Notes: generated from the sequence alone by a model not told the origin. 64,000 nucleotides of DNA from Exiguobacterium oxidotolerans JCM 12280 (GCF_000702625.1 NZ_JNIS01000001.1:1983501-2047500), one strand, 5' to 3'. Numbered from the stretch's first letter, positions 9,527 through 18,849 are shown. Numbers and translations: made by a program.

Positions 9527-11023
9527 ATGAATGAACACATCAAACGATTGATTGAGCAAGCGATTGCTGAACATCTGATTGACGCAGAAGATGAAATCTA
9601 TGCGCGTAATCGAATTCTTGCGCTTGTCGGTCAGGCGGATTATACCGATCCAGGGACCGTTACAGCGGAACCGATTCCTGACATCCTCGAGGCGCTGGTG
9701 GAAGAAATGATCGCGTCCGGACGGCTTGCCGCACGACTCGACGAAAAAGAACGTTTTGCAGCTGAATTAATGGATGTGTTCGTTGATCGTCCTTCGACGA
9801 TCACGACGACGTTCAATCAGCTTTACAAAGAAAATCCGGTGCAAGCAACGGATTATTTCTATCAACTCAGTCAGGCGAGCAATTATATCCAGACGAAACG
9901 GATTGCGAAAAACATCCAGTACAAGGCAGCGACGACTTACGGAGAAATCGATATTACGATCAACTTATCGAAACCGGAAAAAGATCCACGCGAAATTGCG
10001 GCAGCTCGGACGGAACCTGTTGCAGCATCGACGTATCCAACGTGTTTGCTTTGTGTCGAGAACGTCGGTTATGCCGGACGCAGCAATCATCCGGCTCGGG
10101 CGAACCACCGGATCGTTCCGTTGACACTTCAAGGTGAGGCTTGGGCATTGCAGTATTCGCCATACGTCTACTACAACGAACACAGCATCATTTTGTCGCA
10201 GACGCACCGCGACATGGTAATCAACCGCGCCGCCTTTGAACGATTACTTGAATTCGTCGATCAATTCCCGCATTATTTTGCAGGGTCAAATGCTGATTTA
10301 CCAATCGTCGGCGGTTCGATTTTAACGCATGATCATTATCAAGGCGGACGTTATGAGTTCGCGATGGACCGGGCAACGATCCAAAGCCGGTTCGATTTGC
10401 CGCAACAACCGGATGTCAGTGGGCAAACGTTACACTGGCCGCTCAGCGTCATCCGCTTGAGCAGTAAGGATCGTCAGCAGTTACTTGCTGCCGCCGATGA
10501 TATCTATACGACATGGCTGACCTACAGTGATGCGGACCAAGACATCATCGCGATGACGGACGGCGTCCGCCATAACACCGTGACACCGATCGCCCGGATG
10601 CGAAACGGCAGCTATGAACTCGATCTCGTCTTACGAAACAATCGGACCTCTGTCGAACATCCAGATGGCATTTTCCATACGCACGCGGACATCCATCACA
10701 TCAAACGGGAAAATATCGGCTTGATTGAAGTGATGGGACTTGCCGTCTTACCGGCCCGGTTGCTGGAAGAGCTAAAACAGGTCGAACAGTTCATCGTCGG
10801 TGAAACGACGGACGTCTTGCCGGTACACCGGACTTGGGCGGAAGAGTTGAAGCAACAGTACACCGGTCAACCGGTCACATCTTACGTCGAACAAGCCGTG
10901 GCTGAGAAATTCGTCCGTGGACTCGAAGACTGCGGTGTCTTCAAACAAACGGAGGCAGGTCAAGCAGGACTTGCCAAATTTTTGCAGACGGTGACACGCC
11001 AAGTGGCAGGTGACCGGCGATGA
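9527..11023 (+). CDS. galT: UDP-glucose--hexose-1-phosphate uridylyltransferase (Firmicutes type)
   Basis: 498-residue GalT of the long Gram-positive class. It exchanges uridylyl between UDP-glucose and galactose 1-phosphate. Recognisable segments are CLLCVENVGYAG, SILTHDHYQGG and HPDGIFHTHADIHHIKRENIGLIEVMG. The start ATG 9527 follows GAGGAGAG; the longer frame from 9395 overlaps galE and is rejected. The stop overlaps galM by four bases (ATGA). Together with galK and galE it completes the Leloir pathway. Confidence 0.95.
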   Translation: MNEHIKRLIEQAIAEHLIDAEDEIYARNRILALVGQADYTDPGTVTAEPIPDILEALVEEMIASGRLAARLDEKERFAAELMDVFVDRPSTITTTFNQLYKENPVQATDYFYQLSQASNYIQTKRIAKNIQYKAATTYGEIDITINLSKPEKDPREIAAARTEPVAASTYPTCLLCVENVGYAGRSNHPARANHRIVPLTLQGEAWALQYSPYVYYNEHSIILSQTHRDMVINRAAFERLLEFVDQFPHYFAGSNADLPIVGGSILTHDHYQGGRYEFAMDRATIQSRFDLPQQPDVSGQTLHWPLSVIRLSSKDRQQLLAAADDIYTTWLTYSDADQDIIAMTDGVRHNTVTPIARMRNGSYELDLVLRNNRTSVEHPDGIFHTHADIHHIKRENIGLIEVMGLAVLPARLLEELKQVEQFIVGETTDVLPVHRTWAEELKQQYTGQPVTSYVEQAVAEKFVRGLEDCGVFKQTEAGQAGLAKFLQTVTRQVAGDRR

Positions 11024-12048
11024 CGTACGAGACACATCCAACAGAAGACGCGCGACTCGTGCGGCATCGCCTGATGCAACCGGACATGGAAGTCGAGATT
11101 TGGAATTACGGTGGGATCATCAACGACGTCCAGGTCAAAAATCGAACGGGCAAGCTGGAGAGTGTCGTGCTGGGCTTTGATACACTGGCTGCTTACAAAG
11201 AACATTCGCCGTATTTCGGAGCAATCGTCGGCCGGGTCGCGGGACGGATTGGGCAAGCCCGTTTTTCAATTGCTGAACAAACTTATCACCTTGCGGCAAA
11301 TGACGGAACGAATCACTTACATGGCGGCACGCACGGCTTCGATCAAGTCTTCTTTGATGTCATCGAAGCAACGGAACAACTGTTGCACTTACGGACGCTC
11401 AGTCCGGATGGTTGCGAAGGGTATCCCGGAAATGTAACCGTGGATGTCATCTACCGGCTAAACGGAACAGCATTGACGTTGTCGATTGAAGCAACGACGG
11501 ATCAGACGACACCATTGAACGTGACGAATCACACGTACTGGAACCTGTCCGGCAACTTACAACGCGATATTCTGGATCATCAGTTGACGTTACCGAGTTC
11601 GACCTATCTACCGCTTGGACCCGATCTGCTACCGACGGGGGAATTCCGTCCGGTCGACGGAACGGTCCTTGATTTTCAGACAGGGCGGTCGATTCGCAGT
11701 GGCGCTGAATCGGAAAGTGAAGAGACGGTCAATGCCGGGAATGGTTATGATCATCCGTTCGTCTTAGATGAAGGAGAAGGAAGCGCGCAACTTATTGATC
11801 CGGTATCAGGACGAACGTTACAGGTGACGACGAATCAGCCGGTCGTCGTCTTATACACGGGAACACAACTCTTGACCGACTATACGGTTCGTGGTGTTCC
11901 GTCCCGTCCGTCGCTCGGTCTTTGTCTTGAGGCACAAGTCCATCCGAATGCTGTCAATGAATCCCGTTTTCCATCGATTCTCGTCGAACCGGGTGCGATG
12001 TACCAGTGGGAGACGACATATCGGTTTGGGGTCAGTGATGTAAACTGA
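11020..12048 (+). CDS. galM: Aldose 1-epimerase (mutarotase)
   Basis: 342-residue cytoplasmic enzyme that converts beta-D-galactose, as released by beta-galactosidase, into the alpha anomer used by GalK. The catalytic His lies in NVTNHTYWNLSG and the catalytic Glu in CLEAQVHPNA; NDGTNHLHGG binds the sugar. ATGA overlap with galT indicates coupling. It is the last gene of the operon and is followed by a strong hairpin at 12098. Confidence 0.95.
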   Translation: MTYETHPTEDARLVRHRLMQPDMEVEIWNYGGIINDVQVKNRTGKLESVVLGFDTLAAYKEHSPYFGAIVGRVAGRIGQARFSIAEQTYHLAANDGTNHLHGGTHGFDQVFFDVIEATEQLLHLRTLSPDGCEGYPGNVTVDVIYRLNGTALTLSIEATTDQTTPLNVTNHTYWNLSGNLQRDILDHQLTLPSSTYLPLGPDLLPTGEFRPVDGTVLDFQTGRSIRSGAESESEETVNAGNGYDHPFVLDEGEGSAQLIDPVSGRTLQVTTNQPVVVLYTGTQLLTDYTVRGVPSRPSLGLCLEAQVHPNAVNESRFPSILVEPGAMYQWETTYRFGVSDVN

Positions 12049-12097
12049 TTCCAGTAGGAGTCGAGGATGAATGTTTCCGCCCTCCATCAATCAAATG

Positions 12098-12135
12098 GCC
12101 GATGATTCCACTTTTCAGGGAATCATCGGCTATTT
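12098..12135 (+). terminator. Terminator-like hairpin after the galactose operon
   Basis: A perfect 12-bp inverted repeat (GCCGATGATTCC / GGAATCATCGGC) with a 9-base loop lies 50 bp after galM. The T run behind it is short (TATTTCT), so termination may be incomplete, but no further + strand gene follows for 7 kb. Confidence 0.65.
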
Positions 12136-12147
12136 CTATGCAACTTC

Positions 12148-12258
12148 TTATAGGTCAAGATCGTTTAGTGCTTGCTCGAGGATCGCCTTCCGCCCGTGGA
12201 AAGCGAAGTCTCGCATGAGAATCAACAAACCGCGAATGATCTTTAGCTTGTCTCCATT
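12148..12258 (-). pseudogene. Possible short coding remnant
   Basis: On the - strand a 36-codon open stretch reads like the C-terminal helix end of a real protein (KIIRGLLILMRDFAFHGRKA, then ILEQALNDLDL and stop), but it is cut off upstream by in-frame stop codons (TCA at 12259-12261 on the + strand) and has no start codon or ribosome site. It may be the decayed tail of a lost gene between the gal operon and ogt. I do not recognise the family, and chance cannot be excluded. Confidence 0.3.
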
Positions 12259-12362
12259 TCATGTTGTGTTAATCTCGATGACTCATGCCTCAACCGAGAA
12301 ACACATATGAACAAAAGGCTGATTGTTCATCAACCGCGACGTAATGAATGCCGTGTCTACGT

Positions 12363-12414
12363 GAAAACCCGAGTGCTCCGTTTCTTGTTAGAAAACGGAG
12401 TCGCTCGGGTTTTC
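12363..12414 (-). terminator. Terminator downstream of ogt
   Basis: An 11-bp outer stem (GAAAACCCGAG / CTCGGGTTTTC) encloses a second stem (CTCCGTTT / AAACGGAG). It sits immediately after the ogt stop codon. It has AT-rich flanks on both sides and may act in both directions. Confidence 0.8.
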
Positions 12415-12416
12415 GA

Positions 12417-12932
12417 TTACATCGAGTTCGGACGGATTTCCTGCTCTAAGGCAAGCAAACGGCGTTTCATGTTCAATCCACCCCAGTAGCCGATCAAATC
12501 ACCATTCTTGCCGACGATCCGGTGACAGGGGATGACCAACAGCAACCGGTTTTTCCCGATTGCCGTCCCAACGGCTCGGATGGCACGAGGGCGTGCGACG
12601 GCCGCTGCAATCTCGGAATACGTTGCCGTGCTTCCGTATGGGACAGCTTGCAAGGCTTGCCAGACATCAAGCTGGAACGGTGTCCCGATTGGATGAAGCG
12701 GCAGTGTAAAGGCCGTCTGCTCTCCCTGCAAATAACCGAGCAGTTGCTCCCGATACGGGTTGATTCTTGAATCGTCAATTAGGACTTCAGCCCGCGGGAG
12801 GTACTTTCGTTTCCAGTCCTCAAACAGTTCGGACGGTTCGTCAAACGCACCGACATAACAGAGACCGTCTGGCGTCGCGGCAATCGGAAAGCAATGGTGC
12901 TCCCATTCGAGTTTCGTGAAGTAAAGTTCCAT
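12417..12932 (-). CDS. ogt: Methylated-DNA--protein-cysteine methyltransferase
   Basis: 171-residue suicide DNA-repair protein that removes methyl groups from O6-methylguanine. The active-site loop is IPCHRIVGKNGDLIGYWGG, with the acceptor Cys in PCHR; the helix-turn-helix region contains YGSTATYSEIAAAVARP. I placed the start at MELYFTKLEW (12932) behind GAAGGAG, rather than the in-frame ATG 24 bases earlier. It lies only 33 bp after lpd with no terminator between, so it probably receives read-through from the bkd operon. Confidence 0.93.
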   Translation of the reverse strand: MELYFTKLEWEHHCFPIAATPDGLCYVGAFDEPSELFEDWKRKYLPRAEVLIDDSRINPYREQLLGYLQGEQTAFTLPLHPIGTPFQLDVWQALQAVPYGSTATYSEIAAAVARPRAIRAVGTAIGKNRLLLVIPCHRIVGKNGDLIGYWGGLNMKRRLLALEQEIRPNSM

Positions 12933-12965
12933 CGGGCGTTGCTCCTTCAAAAACAAGTAGTATGG

Positions 12966-14369
12966 TTACGTGTTCGAGAAGACGGCTTGCTGGCGTGGTG
13001 GAAGGTGGATTGCTTGCCCGACCAGTGCTTCGAGTGCTTCCGTCAACGCTTCGTTGCGACTCGGGTGTGCTTGGACCGGAAAACGTAAATCCTCTTGTTT
13101 TGCGGCCATTTCCAGTGCAAGCGCAAACGTACCGGCGAGTTCCAGGGCACCGTCCCCGATCATATGAATGCCTAAAATCAGTGATGTCTTTGCGTCCGAG
13201 ACGACCTTGATGAAGCCACTGCCCGCATCGATGCTACTCGCTCCGTTTGCCGTCAATGGGAACTGTCCGACTTGCACCGTGTGACCGGCGTCGGTCGCCG
13301 CTTGTTCCGTCAAGCCGATGGAAGCGATTGGTGGAAGTGAGCGGACGATCGTCGGGAAGTAAGGAATCATCGTATCAGGTGAAGCGCCACCGAGATGTTC
13401 CGCCGTCCGTTTTGCTTCATGGATCGCCCGCGTCGCGAGTTGCGGACCCGGTGTGACGTCTCCAATCGCATAAATATGGGGGAAGTTTGTTCGACCAAGC
13501 GCATCTACGACAAGTGTTGCATCCTCGTTTAACGTCAGACCAAGCCGGTCGACACCTAAATCAAGTGTATTCGCCACGCGTGGCAACGAGTGGAAGAGGT
13601 AACTGGCCTGGACCGTTTTTTCTTGTTCCGCCTTGACGATTGTGACGTCGACATGCGTATCCGTCGGTGTTATCGTCGTCACGGTGCCGCTGACAAGTGT
13701 GATTTTTTGTTTTTTGAATGTCCGCTTTAATTCTTTTTCGAGACTCATGTCGAGCCCGAAGCCGTCAGCGATCAACGTCACGTCTGTCCCGAGTGCTTGA
13801 AAACTCATCGCCGCTTCAATCGCGATGTAATCGTTCCCGATGATGATCAGGCTCTCCGGTAACTCCTGTAATTGATACAGTTGTTCCGCGTTCAAGAGAA
13901 CGGATGATTCTTCCCGGATGCTGTGGCTGCCGGTTGCGATGACGACATCTTGAAAACGATACGTATCGAACTGATGTCCTTGTTCGACACCGATCCGGTC
14001 GTTTGAGAGGAAGGACGCAGACCCGGTCACGTATTCAATATCGTTTGCTTTACAAAGCGCTTCGACGCCTTGGCGCAGCTTCGTCACGACGTGATCCCGG
14101 TAGTTCGCTAACTGGCTGAAGTCATGCGTCGTGTCGACGGAAAAGCCGAGTGCCGACAAGTGTGAGAGACGTGTCCGCTCCTGCGCGGCATGCGCCAATA
14201 CTTTCGACGGAATACATCCGACGTTCAAGCATGTTCCGCCAAGCCGTTCCCGTTCAATCAATGTGACGTCGCGTCCAAGCTGTTTCGCCCGAATCGCAGC
14301 TGTGTAACCAGCCGGGCCACCGCCGAGAATGATAAGGTCACGCTCTTGTGTCAGTTCTCCTACGACCAT
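12966..14369 (-). CDS. lpd: Dihydrolipoyl dehydrogenase (E3)
   Basis: 467-residue FAD enzyme that reoxidises the lipoyl groups of the E2 subunit with NAD. FAD-binding GGGPAGYTAAIRA is near residue 16, the redox disulfide is C47/C52 in GGTCLNVGCIPSK, and the second dinucleotide motif contains IIGNDYIAIEAA. The C-terminal catalytic segment is HPSRNEALTEA, replacing the more usual HPHPTLSE, so the His is kept but its neighbours differ. The start codon follows the E2 stop directly (TAAATG). Its place in the bkd operon suggests a dedicated E3 (LpdV type). Confidence 0.93.
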   Translation of the reverse strand: MVVGELTQERDLIILGGGPAGYTAAIRAKQLGRDVTLIERERLGGTCLNVGCIPSKVLAHAAQERTRLSHLSALGFSVDTTHDFSQLANYRDHVVTKLRQGVEALCKANDIEYVTGSASFLSNDRIGVEQGHQFDTYRFQDVVIATGSHSIREESSVLLNAEQLYQLQELPESLIIIGNDYIAIEAAMSFQALGTDVTLIADGFGLDMSLEKELKRTFKKQKITLVSGTVTTITPTDTHVDVTIVKAEQEKTVQASYLFHSLPRVANTLDLGVDRLGLTLNEDATLVVDALGRTNFPHIYAIGDVTPGPQLATRAIHEAKRTAEHLGGASPDTMIPYFPTIVRSLPPIASIGLTEQAATDAGHTVQVGQFPLTANGASSIDAGSGFIKVVSDAKTSLILGIHMIGDGALELAGTFALALEMAAKQEDLRFPVQAHPSRNEALTEALEALVGQAIHLPPRQQAVFSNT

Positions 14370-15587
14370 TTAAATCAACTCCATTAATAAAGTAGTCGGT
14401 TGTTCAATCAGACCGGCGAAGCGATTCGTGAAGGCGACGGCCGTCGCTCCGTCCGCGACGCGGTGATCAAACGACATCGAGACGTTCATCATCGAGCGGA
14501 CGACGATTTGATCGTTTTCATCGACGCAAGCTCGTTTTTTTGTTTTATGAAAAGCGATCAGGGCGGTCTCCGGGTAGTTGATGATGGGCGTCGCACCGGT
14601 ACTGCCGAGCGGTCCGACATTACTCATCGTGAACGTGCTCGCTTTTAAGTCGCCCGCCCGCAACTCGTTTGTTTTCGCCCGTGTCTGCAGTCCGGCGAGT
14701 TGTTCATGTAACACGCGGAGTGAGAGCTGGTCGGCTTGACGGACGACAGGGACGATTAAGCCGTCTTCCGTTTCCGTCGCGATGCCGATATGGTACTCCT
14801 GCTCTAAAATGATTTGATCATTGGCTTCATCCAGTTTGGCATTGAAGACCGGGAAGTCTTTTAAGGCAACGACAAGTGCCTTGACGAAGAAGGCATTGAC
14901 ACTGATCGGTGTCCCGTTCGCTTTTAGTTCTGCCCGCAGTACGAGGAGACGTGTCATGTCGATTTCTTCAAAGTGCGTGACATGAGGAATCGTAAAGAGC
15001 GATTGCGTCATCTTCTTCGCAATCTGTTTGCGGATTCCACGAAACGGTAAAGTCACCGGATTAGCTGGAGAATGTCCTGTTTCAGGAGCTGCTTTGACTT
15101 CGGGTGTTTCCGTTTCCGTTTTCGGTGATACGGGTTCTGGCTGGGCGACGAACTGCAAAACATCTTCTTCCGAAACGCGTCCGGATGGGTCCGATGCAGG
15201 TACTTGTTCGATATCAATTCCGTGATCGCGAGCGATTTTTCGTGTGTACGGTGTCGCGAGGACACGGCGCGTCTGTACGGCAAGCGGTGTTCGCGCGTTC
15301 ACGACAGGACGCGATGACTCGGTGACGGTTTCAGGTGTTGCCGCTTCCTCGTCACCGGATTCAATCAGAAGGAGCGTCGTTCCGACCGTGACAGTCTGTC
15401 CAATCGGAATTAAGATGTCCTTGATGACGCCGGAAACCGGTGCCGGCAGTTCAGCGACCATCTTATCGGTCGATACTTCGACAACCGGTTGATCAAGTGT
15501 CACATGATCGCCGATCTTGACGAGGTAATGGGCGATTTCGCCTTCCGTCATGCCTTCTCCGACATCATGTAGTTTCACTTCAGTCAT
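14370..15587 (-). CDS. bkdB: 2-oxo acid dehydrogenase acyltransferase (E2), probably branched-chain
   Basis: 405 residues: one N-terminal lipoyl domain with the lipoylated Lys at 42 (STDKMVAE), a Pro/Glu/Thr-rich linker, a peripheral-subunit-binding domain (ATPYTRKIARDHGIDIEQV), a second linker and the catalytic acyltransferase domain ending in SFDHRVADG (H375, D379). It forms the core of the complex and transfers the acyl group to CoA. A branched-chain role is inferred from the neighbouring leucine dehydrogenase; the domain plan alone also fits an acetoin or pyruvate complex. Confidence 0.88.
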   Translation of the reverse strand: MTEVKLHDVGEGMTEGEIAHYLVKIGDHVTLDQPVVEVSTDKMVAELPAPVSGVIKDILIPIGQTVTVGTTLLLIESGDEEAATPETVTESSRPVVNARTPLAVQTRRVLATPYTRKIARDHGIDIEQVPASDPSGRVSEEDVLQFVAQPEPVSPKTETETPEVKAAPETGHSPANPVTLPFRGIRKQIAKKMTQSLFTIPHVTHFEEIDMTRLLVLRAELKANGTPISVNAFFVKALVVALKDFPVFNAKLDEANDQIILEQEYHIGIATETEDGLIVPVVRQADQLSLRVLHEQLAGLQTRAKTNELRAGDLKASTFTMSNVGPLGSTGATPIINYPETALIAFHKTKKRACVDENDQIVVRSMMNVSMSFDHRVADGATAVAFTNRFAGLIEQPTTLLMELI

Positions 15588-15599
15588 AAACTCAGCTCC

Positions 15600-16598
15600 T
15601 TAGAAGTCGACCGTCCGCGTAATCGCTTCAAGTACGCGGGCAGGTGTCGGAATATAGTGATCCTCTAGTGCGAACAACGGGACCGGGACATCAAATCCGG
15701 TCACACGGGCGATTGGTGCCCGCAAGTAGAGGAAGGATGTGTCATTAATCAAAGCAATCAAGTCTGTCCCGAGACCGCCCATCGCATGGGCCTCGTGGAT
15801 GATGACGACACGTCCTGTTTTTTGGACGGAGGCGGCGATTGTCTCTTGATCGAGCGGATAGAGTGTCCGCAGGTCGAGCACTTCACAGGAGAGCCCTTGT
15901 TTTTCTGCCTGTGCGGCTGCTTTTTGAGCGACTTGTACCATGCCCCCCCAAGCAATCAACGTGACATCTGCCCCTTCCGAGACGATGTGCGCTTTACCGA
16001 TTTCAATCGTATAGGCTTCGTTTGGAACGGGTTCCTTGAAAGCGCGATAGCTCCGCATCGATTCGAGGAACAAGACGGGGTCGGGGTCATCGATTGCAGC
16101 AAGTAACAGTCCTTTGGCGTCGTAAGGCGTCGCAGGACAGACGACCTTGAGTCCGGGCATCGAGGTGAATAAACTTTCCGTGCTGTCCGAATGGATTTCC
16201 GGGGCGCGGATGCCGGCACCATACGGCGCACGGATGACCATCGGTACGCTGTAGCGTCCCATCGTCCGCATCCGGATACGCGAGACGTGGGTCATGATTT
16301 GTTCATAAGCCGGATAAATGAATCCGAGAAATTGAATTTCGACGATCGGTTTAAAGCCATTGACGGCAAGTCCGACCGAGGTCCCGACAATCCCCGCTTC
16401 ACTGAGTGGGGTGTCGATGACACGGTCTTCGCCGAATTCAGCTTGCAGTCCGTCCGTTGCCCGGAAGACACCGCCGTTTTTCCCGACATCTTCGCCGAGG
16501 ACAAGCGTCGTGTCATCGGTCGCTAATTTAATTCGTAATGCATCCGTGACGGCTTGGATGAGTGTCATATCGGTTTGCTGATTGATTGGTGTCGCCAT
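15600..16598 (-). CDS. bkdAB: 2-oxo acid dehydrogenase E1 beta subunit, probably branched-chain
   Basis: 332-residue transketolase-like subunit that pairs with E1 alpha to decarboxylate 2-oxo acids with thiamine diphosphate. Typical segments are LGEDVGKNGGVFRAT, DTPLSEAGIVG, EIQFLGFIYPAYEQI, RAPYGAGIRAPEIHSDS and VIIHEAHAMGGLG. The start lies one base after the E1 alpha stop behind GAGGGGG. Operon order bcd, E1 alpha, E1 beta, E2, E3 resembles the end of the Bacillus bkd operon. Confidence 0.92.
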   Translation of the reverse strand: MATPINQQTDMTLIQAVTDALRIKLATDDTTLVLGEDVGKNGGVFRATDGLQAEFGEDRVIDTPLSEAGIVGTSVGLAVNGFKPIVEIQFLGFIYPAYEQIMTHVSRIRMRTMGRYSVPMVIRAPYGAGIRAPEIHSDSTESLFTSMPGLKVVCPATPYDAKGLLLAAIDDPDPVLFLESMRSYRAFKEPVPNEAYTIEIGKAHIVSEGADVTLIAWGGMVQVAQKAAAQAEKQGLSCEVLDLRTLYPLDQETIAASVQKTGRVVIIHEAHAMGGLGTDLIALINDTSFLYLRAPIARVTGFDVPVPLFALEDHYIPTPARVLEAITRTVDF

Positions 16599-16599
16599 G

Positions 16600-17652
16600 T
16601 TAGTTCCCCCTCGCAGTCAGGTAATCGGCTTTTTGACGCGCGACGTCTGCTGGCAACGTCGCATAGGTATGATCGAAGAGGTCATCGATTGCCGGTGGCT
16701 TGAAGGCTTCCATCGCTTTGACGGCCTCCTCGACCTCCATTTGATGGCGTGCCCGGATTGCATCGATTTCCGTGTCGTCGTAAAACCCTTGTTCACGCAT
16801 GAATTGTTCGAGGCGCGTGAGCGGATCGACACGGTCGCGCGACCGTTCTTGATCGCGGTACTTCGACGGGTCGTCCGCTGTCGTATGGGCACCGAACCGC
16901 CATGTGACGGCCTCAATCAATGTCGGTCCCTGACCGTTCCGTGCGCGGGCGACAGCTTCTTGCATCGTGAAGTAGACGGCAAAGGCATCGTTTCCATCAA
17001 TCCGGACGCTCGGCATGCCGTAAGCGAGTGCTTTTTGGGCGATGGTCTCCGAGTGCATCTGCTTTTGGATCGGGACAGAAATCGCATAACCGTTATTTTG
17101 GTTGAACAGAATGACCGGTGCCTGGAAGACACTCGCGAAGTTCATCCCTTCATGGAAGTCACCTTCAGATGTCGCCCCGTCTCCGAAATAGGCAACGGAG
17201 ACGGCAGTCGTTCCTTTTCGTTTTTCCGCCCATGCGGCACCGACCGCGTGGGGGATTTGTGTGGCAATCGGAACGGCAGGCGGGAAGATATGCAAGTCAT
17301 CCGTCGGAACACACCCCTCGACCCGTCCATTCCAGTAAAGGAGTGTCCGTACCATATCGGCACCGAACGTCAACGTCGCCCCGTGATCACGGTACGTCGG
17401 GAAAATCCAGTCCGTATCGTTTAATGCCAGGGCACTGCCGACTTGAGCCGCTTCCTGTCCTTCAAACGGGGCATAGGTTCCGAGTCGTCCTTGGCGTTGC
17501 AAGTTGATTGCTTTTCGATCGAATGTCCGAATCCGGTTCATATGCGTGAATAACTGTAACGCTAGTTCTTTCGTCAATGCGTCTCGTTTCGTCTCGTCGA
17601 CGATTTGACCGGCATCGTCGATGATGCGTTGAATCGGGAATTGTGATTCCAT
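16600..17652 (-). CDS. bkdAA: 2-oxo acid dehydrogenase E1 alpha subunit
   Basis: 350 residues with the thiamine-diphosphate motif GDGATSEGDFHEGMNFA…NQNNGYAIS and the phosphorylation-loop region RFGAHTTADDPSKYRD. The N-terminal part (NRQG-like: INLQRQGRLGTYAPFEGQEA) reads more like pyruvate dehydrogenase E1 alpha than like Bacillus BkdAA, so substrate is uncertain. Context with leucine dehydrogenase favours branched-chain 2-oxo acids. The start MESQFPIQ at 17652 follows GGAGG; an in-frame ATG at 17691 lies inside the bcd stop region and is less likely. Confidence 0.88.
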   Translation of the reverse strand: MESQFPIQRIIDDAGQIVDETKRDALTKELALQLFTHMNRIRTFDRKAINLQRQGRLGTYAPFEGQEAAQVGSALALNDTDWIFPTYRDHGATLTFGADMVRTLLYWNGRVEGCVPTDDLHIFPPAVPIATQIPHAVGAAWAEKRKGTTAVSVAYFGDGATSEGDFHEGMNFASVFQAPVILFNQNNGYAISVPIQKQMHSETIAQKALAYGMPSVRIDGNDAFAVYFTMQEAVARARNGQGPTLIEAVTWRFGAHTTADDPSKYRDQERSRDRVDPLTRLEQFMREQGFYDDTEIDAIRARHQMEVEEAVKAMEAFKPPAIDDLFDHTYATLPADVARQKADYLTARGN

Positions 17653-17666
17653 CTCGTCCACCTCCA

Positions 17667-18812
17667 TCAAGATTGATTGCGAATGTTCCACTTCGGTTTT
17701 GTTGTATTCGTGAAGATGTTATTGTGACGGGCGCGGACGTGAATCCGTTTGTCACACATCCGGTTTGCGGCTTCGAGTGTCGTGATCGACTCGGCATGGG
17801 ATTGTCCGAATACTTCGAGGACGGCATCGTAAATGTGGCGCGTTTTCAGGAGGACCCGTTCATGATTGGCTCCGTACAGTTCATCTGCGACTTGAATCAG
17901 ACCACCGCCATTGACGATGTAATCAGGAGCATAAAGGATGCCACGTTGCATCAATGCTTCAGCGAGCGAATCGTCTGCAAGCTGATTGTTGGCTGAACCG
18001 CAGATTGCCTTACATGGAAGACTTGCGATGTTATCGGCACGGATGACACCACCGTAGGCACAAGGGACGAAGACATCGGCATCCGTCAGGTGAATCTCGT
18101 GTGGGGCAACGACATGAACCGTTCCCGGTGTCATCTCGGCTTCTTTAACGATCGAGGCGAGTGCTACTTCGTTAATGTCTGAGACGTACAAATTGGCACC
18201 TGCATGTAAAAGTTGCTCTGCGACCTTATAACCGACTTTTCCAAGTCCTTGGACGGCATAAGAGGCACGACTCAAGTCGTCAGATCCGAACAAACTTTCA
18301 ATCGTTGCACGTAATCCGTTGATGACCCCTTCAGCAGTCGGAATCGACGAATCACCACTCCCGCCAAAGGCTTCCGGGATACCGACGATCCGTGAGGTTT
18401 CGCGACTCGCATGGACGAAGTCGTCCATCGTCGTCCCCATGTCTGTCCCTGTATAAAAACGTCCGCCTAACGAATCGACGAATCGACCGAACGCACGAAA
18501 CATTTCCGGTGTTTTGTCCGTTGCCGGATTGCCGATGATGACGGCTTTTCCTCCGCCGAAGTCGACGTCGGCAGCGGCACATTTATAGGTCATGCCACGT
18601 GACAGACGCAGGACATCGTCGAGCGCTTCATCGACGCTTGCGTATGGCGCCATACGACAACCGCCAAGTGCCGGACCAAGTGTCGTATCGTGAATCGCGA
18701 TGATGGCTTGAAGTCCCGAAATCGGATCGTTACAAAAGACGACCTGCTCGTGTCCTGCGATTTTTTCCATGATTGATAATGATGCGTTTGTAGATGGATT
18801 GATCATATTCAT
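17667..18812 (-). CDS. bcd: Leucine (branched-chain amino acid) dehydrogenase
   Basis: 381-residue Glu/Leu/Phe/Val-dehydrogenase family enzyme that deaminates leucine, valine and isoleucine to 2-oxo acids with NAD. The substrate Lys is K77 (MTYKCAA) and the catalytic Lys is K89 in [11 protein letters not shown]; the Rossmann fold contains [15 protein letters not shown]. It is about 15 residues longer than common leucine dehydrogenases, with extra sequence at both ends. AAGGAGG precedes the ATG. It feeds the dehydrogenase complex encoded next, starting 14 bp later, and a cre site lies upstream. Confidence 0.94.
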   Translation of the reverse strand: MNMINPSTNASLSIMEKIAGHEQVVFCNDPISGLQAIIAIHDTTLGPALGGCRMAPYASVDEALDDVLRLSRGMTYKCAAADVDFGGGKAVIIGNPATDKTPEMFRAFGRFVDSLGGRFYTGTDMGTTMDDFVHASRETSRIVGIPEAFGGSGDSSIPTAEGVINGLRATIESLFGSDDLSRASYAVQGLGKVGYKVAEQLLHAGANLYVSDINEVALASIVKEAEMTPGTVHVVAPHEIHLTDADVFVPCAYGGVIRADNIASLPCKAICGSANNQLADDSLAEALMQRGILYAPDYIVNGGGLIQVADELYGANHERVLLKTRHIYDAVLEVFGQSHAESITTLEAANRMCDKRIHVRARHNNIFTNTTKPKWNIRNQS

Positions 18813-18835
18813 ATCAAAGCCTCCTTGAGTTTCTA

Positions 18836-18849
18836 AGTAAGCGCTTTCA
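18836..18849 (-). promoter_or_regulatory. Catabolite-responsive element (cre, CcpA site) upstream of bcd
   Basis: Read on the - strand the site is TGAAAGCGCTTACT, which fits the Bacillus cre consensus at every constrained position. It lies 24 bp before the bcd start and just after the thioesterase stop codon. CcpA bound here would block reading of bcd-bkd when preferred sugar is present. The match is seen; the regulation is inferred. Confidence 0.7.

Noticed and set aside
12071..12310. Small + strand frame after galM
   Set aside because: It runs through the gal operon hairpin and has atypical composition; no family features.
16582..17424. Long + strand open frame of 280 codons opposite bkdAA
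   Set aside because: It lies fully antisense to a clear E1 alpha gene, and its composition (many Arg, Cys, His) is that of a codon-bias shadow.
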